Below are positions 1 to 5,387 of a DNA stretch of 5,387 nucleotides, in pieces. The stretch's first letter is position 1, and each line of letters opens with the position of its first letter. A program made the translations under genes and the position numbers. The notes under the pieces are model-generated. The model saw only the letters and a program-made list of their open reading frames with translations, did no database searches and had not been told where the DNA came from. This DNA is from Bacteroidota bacterium (GTDB taxonomy: Bacteria > Bacteroidota > Bacteroidia > Bacteroidales > 4484-276): NCBI GenBank assembly GCA_013203545.1, contig JABMQA010000921.1:1-5387 (forward strand), read 5' to 3'.

Positions 1-1070
1 GTGTCAATCCCTTTTCTTCTCGGAAGCTGATTTGACAATGTCAGGAACAATGAGTCCCCACTGATATCTACCATCGTTTTAATAAATTCGAAAGCCAATT
101 CCGGATTTTTACAAGTGTTAAAAATAACTATCGACTTAGGATCCCCATATGTATATATTGGGCCTTCATGGTTATCGGGGACAGGTATGTTGGTAAAATC
201 ATAATTCAGGTCTTTTGGTTTGAATTTATCAAGATAATGGATCTCCCACGGACCGGTAAACTTGGTAAGTACTTTCTGGCTTATAAATTTGTCCTGTGTG
301 GCCGCTTCCTGGTCTTTGGTAAAATAGTCGTTTTTATATATGTCTTGCAAAAACCGAAATACCTCAATGGCATATTCATTATTAAAAGCAGCCTTATTGT
401 TTTCAATCAGCGGTAATCCATTTGATGCTGCAAGGTACAATGGATAAAAATTAAACAGCCTTTGATACCACACAATTTTTGTTGAGGTAATTCCCAGCCA
501 TTGATCGGTATAACCATCACCGCTGTTGTCTTTTTTTATTTTTTCTGCCGCTTCAAAAAATTTACTGTATGTTAATTGCCCTTTACCAATTTGCAAATCA
601 CTTAGTGCCGAATGATTGTACAAAGTCATTATGGGGTTTATTTTCCAGGGGACTTGATAAATATGCCCATCACCGGATGTAATTTCCCGTATGGTTGCGG
701 TATCGCAGCGTGCATGTATAAATTCATTAAACCCGGCCAGGGTATCGAGTGGCACCAGGATATTAGCTTTTGCATAAAATTCTACCGAGCCCTGCCACAT
801 ATTTGAATAAATATCAGATGTGGTTTTTCCAACAACGGCTGCAAGTATGATTTCTTCACTCGATTGACCTTCAGGAACAGGTTGATATTGGATTTTTTCG
901 TTTGGATGCAGGGAATTCCAATTATCTGTCAATGTTTTGGAGAATTTAATTTCACCACTATTGCTCGATGACCAATAGCTTAAACCACTACCATTATTAG
1001 ATTTATTGGGGTTACAACTTCCCATAAAAACCAACAAAACAAGCAGGTAGAAATTAAATTTTGATAGCAC
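1..1070 (-). CDS. ABC transporter sugar-binding lipoprotein (solute-binding protein family 1), 3' end outside window
   Basis: I translated 356 codons that stay open from a GTG at 1070..1068 to the window edge. The N-terminus is a lipoprotein signal: a hydrophobic stretch at residues 7-16, then Met-Gly-Ser-Cys with the lipidated Cys at 19. The residues after it (Asn-Pro-Asn-Lys) lack the acidic surface-export signal, so a periplasm-facing anchor is likely. The mature part follows the UgpB/MalE-like family 1 pattern: an AAVVGKTTSDIYSNMW segment (77-92), AKANILVPLD (100-109), YQVPWKINPIMTLYN (138-152), an EF-hand-like DNSGDGYTDQW (181-191), FTGPWEI (271-277) and NQLPRRKG (347-354). Family members run about 400-450 residues, so perhaps 50-90 are missing. 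It should capture a sugar or oligosaccharide for a CUT1-type importer; the permease genes probably lie beyond position 1, and the ligand cannot be read from sequence. GTG is chosen because the first in-frame ATG (1025..1023) sits three codons before the lipid Cys and would remove the signal peptide. It starts 6 bases after the upstream stop, so an operon is likely. Confidence 0.9.
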   Translation of the reverse strand, partial: MLSKFNFYLLVLLVFMGSCNPNKSNNGSGLSYWSSSNSGEIKFSKTLTDNWNSLHPNEKIQYQPVPEGQSSEEIILAAVVGKTTSDIYSNMWQGSVEFYAKANILVPLDTLAGFNEFIHARCDTATIREITSGDGHIYQVPWKINPIMTLYNHSALSDLQIGKGQLTYSKFFEAAEKIKKDNSGDGYTDQWLGITSTKIVWYQRLFNFYPLYLAASNGLPLIENNKAAFNNEYAIEVFRFLQDIYKNDYFTKDQEAATQDKFISQKVLTKFTGPWEIHYLDKFKPKDLNYDFTNIPVPDNHEGPIYTYGDPKSIVIFNTCKNPELAFEFIKTMVDISGDSLFLTLSNQLPRRKGID

Positions 1071-1079
1071 TTTTTCTTA
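1068..1079 (-). promoter_or_regulatory. Stop-to-GTG junction, likely translational coupling
   Basis: The TAA stop of the large secreted protein (1079..1077) is followed by six bases, GAAAAA, and then the GTG start of the solute-binding protein. Both genes are in the same reading frame. There is no clear Shine-Dalgarno motif, only A-rich sequence, which is usual in Bacteroidota. There is no room for a terminator or promoter, so the two genes are very probably co-transcribed and the second start may depend on ribosomes finishing the first gene. The coupling is inferred; the spacing and frame are seen directly. Confidence 0.6.
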
Positions 1080-4000
1080 TTTTAAAACAACCACTTTCTT
1101 AACTATTAAATACTTAGCACCCAAAATTTGAAGGAAGTAAATTCCGGATTCAATTCCATTCATTTTTATGATAAAATCCTGTCCTGCTCCATCTTGCCAG
1201 CTTCCTGCCAAAACACGTCTCCCTGAGCTATTAAATACCTGGAAAGAACACTGTTTCCCAAAACCGGGTTCAACATGAACAGCAACATCCCCAAAAGTAG
1301 GATTGGGGAAGATGCCAATCAACTCATCGGCATTGTTTTCTTCAACACGGTTAACCCCTAACTCGTACATTTCCAGAACATCAGCAGGTGCAATGGCATG
1401 ATCAAAAAGATAAACATCATCCAGACGCCCTTTAAAAAAATAAGCCTGATCAGGACGGGCTTTTCCGAAAATTATATCGTAAGATGTGGAACTGATTGTT
1501 CCTGATGCCGGAATAAAAGCATCCAATTGTCCATCGATGTATAATTCCATATCTGTTCCGGTGTAAATCATGGTAAAGAAGAACCATTTGTCTTGTTCCA
1601 GGATGGTCTTGGAATCAAGATCATACACACCCTCATTTGTTTTCACGGTAAATCTGAGCAAATCATTACCAAGGGAAACTTTCCATCGTCCGGTCCAGTT
1701 TCCATGCGAAATCGGGTAGGCTTCCCCCTCATTTATGTGCTGCGAATAAATCCACCCTGACAAGCTTAAGGATAAATCAAAATTGAGCCAATTGGCATTT
1801 TCAACGCTTACGAATGAGGACAAGCCATTGAAGTTTGCTGCTAATTGAGGATTTCCTTTCGGGTCGGTTTCGTAGCTCACATTTTCTGACGAAGTAGGGT
1901 TGTTATACTTACTATAATCTGTAATGTTTTGATTAAACGTCAGGTACAAAACCGGATCCCCTTTGATTAACACACTTAAATCGCGAACCATCAGGATAAC
2001 GCTATCGGTATTTTGGCCATCTATATCGGCCACAGTGCAATAGACTGTATAATTGCCATAGTTTGCGGGTGCTGTCCATTGTACTGTGGCACCACTGCCA
2101 AAAAGGGTGCCGGCATCAGATGTCCAGGTGTAAGATACTTCATCTCCATTCAGCTCTTCAACTTCGCAGGAAAGTTCGGTAGTTTGATTGATATCAATTT
2201 TACCGGGATGGGCTACCAGCGATTTAATTTCCGGAATGTGAGGGATTCTGTCAGTTACCGATAGCATGAAATCCGTTGAATCGGCCAATCCGCTACCGGA
2301 ACTTATTCTGCATTTTATTGAATAATCCCCAATTTCATAAGGTGCTTTAATTGAGAGTTTTTCATTTGCTATGACAAGACTATCATCAAATTTCCATTGA
2401 TATTGGATAACATCATTGTCGATGTCTTCGGCGCTGCAAAATACAAAAACCGAATCACCGGCAACAACGGGATTTTGAAGTGCTTGTAAAGCTTTAATCC
2501 GGGGAGGGTTGTCAGGTACAAGCGCACCATTATTAAAATCGATAACAACGTTATTTGCCAATGTTTTTTTACCAATCATTTCAATTGTAGCACCATCGGG
2601 AACAAGGGTGATAAGGACAGAATTGGAAGCAGGAATGGTAACCTGGATAAATCCCGTTGCATCATTATGGGTAAATAAATTGCTAATCGAATTATAAACA
2701 TCATACACCTGTGCGCCAAGATTTATGGTAGCAGATGTATCCGCATCATATGGATTCCACATCAGGAATGATGTATATTTTTCAGCATAAAAATCGGTCT
2801 TCGATAGATTGAGTTTCAAAATAGCGCTTACATCGGTCGTGTCAATAATCCCTCCCAGGTAACCCACATGCGATGAGCCATAAAGTGCCAGATTTGTAGG
2901 CGCCCAACCGCCGGCTATAGCATCACCGGTTGAAAAAGGGCTTTTTCCATTAAAAACTTCCTTCAAGGCTTCGTGGCCAATACAACGATTGGGGTCATTT
3001 TCAAACGCCCACACCTCGCTATCCTGGTGGTCATCAGGCAAAAATCCCGGATAAAAAAGACGGGAAGCATTGGCCAGGTTAAGCGCCCATTTTCCAATGG
3101 CATTGGCATAAAATTCATTATAACTAAGTAAGGGAAGCAATGCAGCCGCTTGTTGAAATCCATTCATCAAAAAAGCATAATCATCTCCTGAATCGTTGGC
3201 TTCACCAACCAGTCCCGAGCAATCATATCCTCCCCATTGGCCGACAATTGTCCCCCAACCTCGTAAATTTCCGCGATTAAAACACCAATTAAGCATTTTG
3301 TCAACATCGTAGTTGGTGCCTATTTCCGCATTCATGCATGCTGCGGTGTAGGCACCGTATGGCAATTGCAATTCATAGGAAGGGTTTTGGTTGAGATGGC
3401 TTAAAAATTCCATGGACCATTCAGCGCCTATTAAATACCTGGTTTCATTTGTTTCACGATATGCATTGTAAAGTATCCAGGCAATGGTTCCGGCAGCTTC
3501 CGGTTCTTTCACTCCTGTTGTCAGTGGTTTCATTTGTTTCAGGTTCCATGCCCTATAGTTCATATTTGGTGTTTGCCAGGGGGTAAGGCTACCTCCCATA
3601 GTATCCACAGCCTCAAGCCATCTGTCTGCCACCTTTGCGAATTGGTAATCGTAATCGCCCGTATTGGGATACAATGCGTTTAACTGGTAAAAAAAGATAT
3701 TTGGCATGGTTTCGTACCACCAATCATGCCCACTGCTTGTAACCGGGTGGTTTAAATACACATTTTCATCCACCCTCCTGTTAAAAAAGTCTTCGGCCAT
3801 TAAAGCCCAGTTTTTTCCGTATTGATTGCTTTTGTCGATACCTGAAATTGAAGCCCCAACAATTGCCGGCAGATAGTTTATTCCTTCTGCTGATGTTCCC
3901 AGGGATTGACCAACGTAGGAAACCATGGCAGCGCCTTCATGTTCAGGATAATTGACCGCTTCCGGGTTTATCCCAATAAGCGGTAAATATGCCCCTGATA

Positions 4001-4172
4001 AATTCACATCAAAAACCAACGAATCGTAATTTTGGGCAACCTGCTTCCAATTGCGCATCAAATAGGGTTGTGGGATGTTGGGCATTTGCTCAATTCTCTC
4101 GATAATAATTTGTTGTGCAGCTATATTCCCTGCGTAGCAGATTAGTATCAATATTGAAATTATGCTTTTCAT
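1077..4172 (-). CDS. T9SS-exported multidomain protein: unassigned (alpha/alpha)6-like domain, Ig-like pair, LamG, sorting domain
   Basis: This is a 1031-residue secreted protein. Residues 1-20 are a Sec signal peptide with likely cleavage near Ala-Ala-Gln. Residues 25-450 are rich in aromatic residues and amphipathic helices (GHDWWYETMPNIFFYQLNAL at 148-167, QFAKVADRWLEAVDTMGG at 177-194, DDYAFLMNGFQQAAALLPLL at 330-349), resembling (alpha/alpha)6-barrel glycoside hydrolases or lyases; I do not recognise the family. Possible active-site acids are Asp150, Glu154, Glu223, Glu225, Asp330 and Asp331, which is conjecture. Residues 450-530 look like the beta-sandwich that often closes such enzymes (FLMWNPYDAD, IPASNSVLITLVPDG). 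Two Ig/PKD-like domains follow (555-640, 645-730), each with two Cys and a Trp. A LamG jelly roll covers 735-940. Residues 950-1031 are a type A T9SS sorting domain (IGIFPNPTFGDV, GIYFLQI, final KKVVVLK). It is probably released or anchored at the surface by T9SS to bind and possibly cut a glycan. The ATG at 4172 gives an intact signal peptide. No frameshift was seen. Confidence 0.93.
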   Translation of the reverse strand: MKSIISILILICYAGNIAAQQIIIERIEQMPNIPQPYLMRNWKQVAQNYDSLVFDVNLSGAYLPLIGINPEAVNYPEHEGAAMVSYVGQSLGTSAEGINYLPAIVGASISGIDKSNQYGKNWALMAEDFFNRRVDENVYLNHPVTSSGHDWWYETMPNIFFYQLNALYPNTGDYDYQFAKVADRWLEAVDTMGGSLTPWQTPNMNYRAWNLKQMKPLTTGVKEPEAAGTIAWILYNAYRETNETRYLIGAEWSMEFLSHLNQNPSYELQLPYGAYTAACMNAEIGTNYDVDKMLNWCFNRGNLRGWGTIVGQWGGYDCSGLVGEANDSGDDYAFLMNGFQQAAALLPLLSYNEFYANAIGKWALNLANASRLFYPGFLPDDHQDSEVWAFENDPNRCIGHEALKEVFNGKSPFSTGDAIAGGWAPTNLALYGSSHVGYLGGIIDTTDVSAILKLNLSKTDFYAEKYTSFLMWNPYDADTSATINLGAQVYDVYNSISNLFTHNDATGFIQVTIPASNSVLITLVPDGATIEMIGKKTLANNVVIDFNNGALVPDNPPRIKALQALQNPVVAGDSVFVFCSAEDIDNDVIQYQWKFDDSLVIANEKLSIKAPYEIGDYSIKCRISSGSGLADSTDFMLSVTDRIPHIPEIKSLVAHPGKIDINQTTELSCEVEELNGDEVSYTWTSDAGTLFGSGATVQWTAPANYGNYTVYCTVADIDGQNTDSVILMVRDLSVLIKGDPVLYLTFNQNITDYSKYNNPTSSENVSYETDPKGNPQLAANFNGLSSFVSVENANWLNFDLSLSLSGWIYSQHINEGEAYPISHGNWTGRWKVSLGNDLLRFTVKTNEGVYDLDSKTILEQDKWFFFTMIYTGTDMELYIDGQLDAFIPASGTISSTSYDIIFGKARPDQAYFFKGRLDDVYLFDHAIAPADVLEMYELGVNRVEENNADELIGIFPNPTFGDVAVHVEPGFGKQCSFQVFNSSGRRVLAGSWQDGAGQDFIIKMNGIESGIYFLQILGAKYLIVKKVVVLK

Positions 4173-4255
4173 GTTTTTTTAAACTTGTTTATACAATAAA
4201 TACCAAATTGTGTTGTAATTCCTCATACCCTTACCCCCATATCAATGGATCCAAT
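4173..4255 (-). other. Leader of the large secreted protein gene
   Basis: This stretch lies between the hairpin terminator and the ATG of the large gene, and any separate promoter for the two-gene unit would have to be here or within the hairpin. The bases just before the ATG read AAGTTTAAAAAAAC, an A-rich leader with no Shine-Dalgarno motif. A TTTG and a TATAAA-like string occur at about 4210 and 4190, but their spacing does not fit the Bacteroidota TTTG/TAnnTTTG promoter, so none is called. The segment AAGGGTATGAG (4232..4222) is complementary to one arm of the hairpin. Confidence 0.4.
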
Positions 4256-4311
4256 AAAAAAAGGGTATCTGAGAAATTAATTTTAATTAAAATATTTCAG
4301 ATGCCCTTTTT
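4256..4311 (-). terminator. Hairpin terminator after the LamG lipoprotein gene, possibly bidirectional
   Basis: An inverted repeat pairs AAAAAGGGTATCTGA (4258..4272) with TCAGATGCCCTTTTT (4297..4311). The intervening AT-rich segment contains the palindrome TTTTAATTAAAA, which can extend the stem. It starts 14 bases beyond the stop codon of the LamG lipoprotein gene. The minus-strand transcript ends the stem in a run of six U after CCC, as an intrinsic terminator should. In that RNA one internal position is a C-A mismatch; in the plus-strand RNA the same position is a G-U wobble followed by five U. It may therefore work in both directions. It probably separates the lipoprotein gene from the next two genes, fully or partly. 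Confidence 0.75.
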
Positions 4312-4325
4312 ATTAACTTAAGGTA

Positions 4326-5363
4326 TTATTGAGGTTTTTCTAAATTGTAAATTGAACTTACTTCATTATCACTTAAGACTCTGTTATACAAACGGATATC
4401 GTCCATTTTTCCTTTAAAGTAAGCACCATCCCAAGTTGGAGGAGGATCATATGTAGATAATGGCATTTCCAGTCCAAAAACAAGATTTACCGGCGTTGAA
4501 CTTAAATTAATAATTCCACCTCCGGTTAAATCCGGCCAATCCTGAACCAATGCTCCATCAATATAAAACTTCATATGTTCAGCGCCAAATGAAACTACAA
4601 GGTGATACCATGTATTTTCAACTAAACCTTCTCCATTATGATCCTTATCGTAGATTGCACCATCTTCAACTTTTACGGTAGCGAAAACCTTATTTTCAGT
4701 CTGAAGATTAACTTTATAACCTTCCCAATGATTCATAGAAATCATATAATCATTATTGTCTCTTTCTTCCATGTAAATCCACCAAGAAAGTGATATTTCA
4801 GGAGGATTAAGTGCTGTTGCGTAAGTAACTTCAATATTTCCCCCATCGTTAAAATAGTAAGCCTTATCTGCATTACCGAACCTATCAGATGTAAGTACAG
4901 GTATTCCACCGCCCCAAACAGCCGGGCCATTTGTTAATGTACCATCAAATCCGTTACCTGTATAATCTGTTGCATCGCCACTAAACAACCATTGTGCGAC
5001 AAGGCCTTCGGTTGAAACATTTTGAATGTACTTGCCTTCAAAAACTGTTTTGGCTGCTGTCAGGTTAGCATTTGCGCCATCTATAACGCTTTGGATAGCT
5101 CCTTCAGTGTTAGCTACGCTTTTTGCTGCTTCAATTGCCGTTTGAAACACAGCTTTGGATCCCACTTCGTAAAAACCTACCGAGGTGCCTTCTATAGCAG
5201 CATCGTGCAGCGTTTCACATTCAGTAACTAATGCATTCAAAGCGGTTTTGTCTCCTGCCGGTTCCGGATCATCGTCATCTTTACACCCGCTTACATACAC
5301 ACTAAGTACTGCAATAACAGTAAAGAGTGCTAAGAAATTCAAAAATTTAATTGTTTTTTTCAT
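4326..5363 (-). CDS. Surface lipoprotein with FIVAR-like and LamG (concanavalin-like) domains, putative glycan binder
   Basis: This is a 345-residue lipoprotein. Residues 1-26 are a signal peptide ending in Val-Ser-Gly and the lipidated Cys is residue 27. It is followed at once by Lys-Asp-Asp-Asp-Asp, the acidic export signal known to send Bacteroidota lipoproteins to the outer face of the outer membrane. Residues 39-113 are helical and match the FIVAR pattern (TALNALVTECETL, VFQTAIEAAKSVA, ANLTAAKTVFEG), probably a spacer. Residues 119-341 are a LamG-type jelly roll, opening with GLVAQWLFSGDATDYTGNGFDG and closing with YFKGKMDDIRLYNRVLSDNE. I see no catalytic acid motif of GH16-type enzymes, so binding rather than cleavage is likely. 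Such proteins often occur beside SusC/SusD genes as surface glycan-binding proteins; whether that holds here cannot be seen, because only 24 bases lie upstream. The ATG at 5363 gives a complete signal peptide and is preceded by AT-rich sequence with no Shine-Dalgarno motif. Confidence 0.9.
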   Translation of the reverse strand: MKKTIKFLNFLALFTVIAVLSVYVSGCKDDDDPEPAGDKTALNALVTECETLHDAAIEGTSVGFYEVGSKAVFQTAIEAAKSVANTEGAIQSVIDGANANLTAAKTVFEGKYIQNVSTEGLVAQWLFSGDATDYTGNGFDGTLTNGPAVWGGGIPVLTSDRFGNADKAYYFNDGGNIEVTYATALNPPEISLSWWIYMEERDNNDYMISMNHWEGYKVNLQTENKVFATVKVEDGAIYDKDHNGEGLVENTWYHLVVSFGAEHMKFYIDGALVQDWPDLTGGGIINLSSTPVNLVFGLEMPLSTYDPPPTWDGAYFKGKMDDIRLYNRVLSDNEVSSIYNLEKPQ

Positions 5364-5387
5364 GATACTAATGTTTAATTATAACTA

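Noticed and set aside
168..806. Two plus-strand open frames (168..416 and 612..806) of 82 and 64 residues.
   Set aside because: They lie opposite the solute-binding protein, whose minus-strand frame is open throughout and carries clear family motifs. Their translations are low-complexity or Cys-rich with no recognisable domain.
1023..1025. ATG as an alternative start for the solute-binding protein.
   Set aside because: It would leave only Met-Gly-Ser before the lipid Cys and remove the hydrophobic signal segment, so the GTG at 1070 is preferred.
2013..3163. Short open frames on both strands inside the large secreted protein gene (2013..2264 +, 2369..2575 -, 2509..2697 +, 2963..3163 -).
   Set aside because: They are shadows of the 1031-residue gene. 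The long frame is continuous across them with coherent domains, so there is no sign of a frameshift or nested gene.
4185..4215. Possible promoter for the large gene: TTTG and TATAAA-like strings on the minus strand.
   Set aside because: The elements are too close together for the Bacteroidota TTTG/TAnnTTTG pair, and no good -35 lies 17 bases before the TATAAA string. In AT-rich DNA this is expected by chance.
4115..4321. Plus-strand 68-residue frame covering the intergenic gap.
   Set aside because: It runs through the terminator hairpin and the antisense of the signal peptide of the large protein, has no leader signal, and encodes no recognisable domain.
4341..5009. The LamG domain of the lipoprotein as a GH16-type laminarinase.
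   Set aside because: The jelly-roll fold is shared, but the Glu-x-Asp-x-x-Glu catalytic motif is not present and the closing DD-I-R-LYNR motif is typical of binding LamG domains.
4742..5231. Short frames 4742..4930 (-) and 5022..5231 (+) inside the LamG lipoprotein gene.
   Set aside because: Both overlap a well-supported lipoprotein frame and look like out-of-frame or antisense translations of it.

Overview
The window looks like chromosomal DNA from a Bacteroidota species. Three things in the sequence support this: a C-terminal type IX secretion (T9SS) sorting domain on one protein, a Bacteroidota-type acidic export signal (Cys-Lys-Asp-Asp-Asp-Asp) on a lipoprotein, and A-rich leaders without Shine-Dalgarno motifs before the start codons. 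The DNA is AT-rich. An environmental or gut anaerobe of the Marinilabiliales/Prolixibacteraceae type would fit, but that placement is inference.

All supportable genes lie on the minus strand, so reading order runs from high to low coordinates. (1) 4326..5363 encodes a 345-residue surface lipoprotein with a FIVAR-like helical domain followed by a LamG/concanavalin-like jelly roll. (2) A 153-bp gap holds a hairpin terminator and the leader of the next gene. (3) 1077..4172 encodes a 1031-residue secreted multidomain protein: signal peptide, a roughly 430-residue helical domain resembling an (alpha/alpha)6-barrel carbohydrate-active enzyme that I cannot assign to a family, a beta-sandwich, two Ig/PKD-like domains, a LamG domain and a T9SS sorting domain. 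(4) Six bases after its stop, a GTG codon starts a lipoprotein solute-binding protein of a carbohydrate ABC transporter (1..1070), cut off by the window edge.

A reasonable model is a polysaccharide or glycoconjugate utilisation locus. The LamG lipoprotein and the T9SS-exported protein would act at the cell surface, binding and possibly cutting glycan, and the solute-binding protein would capture released sugar for an ABC importer whose permease genes probably lie beyond position 1. The LamG domains of the two surface proteins share an uncommon set of matching positions and may recognise related ligands. The most interesting points are the unassigned N-terminal domain of the large protein and the pairing of T9SS/surface proteins with an ABC sugar-binding protein, where Bacteroidota usually use SusC/SusD. 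No RNA genes, CRISPR arrays, insertion sequences or attachment sites were seen.
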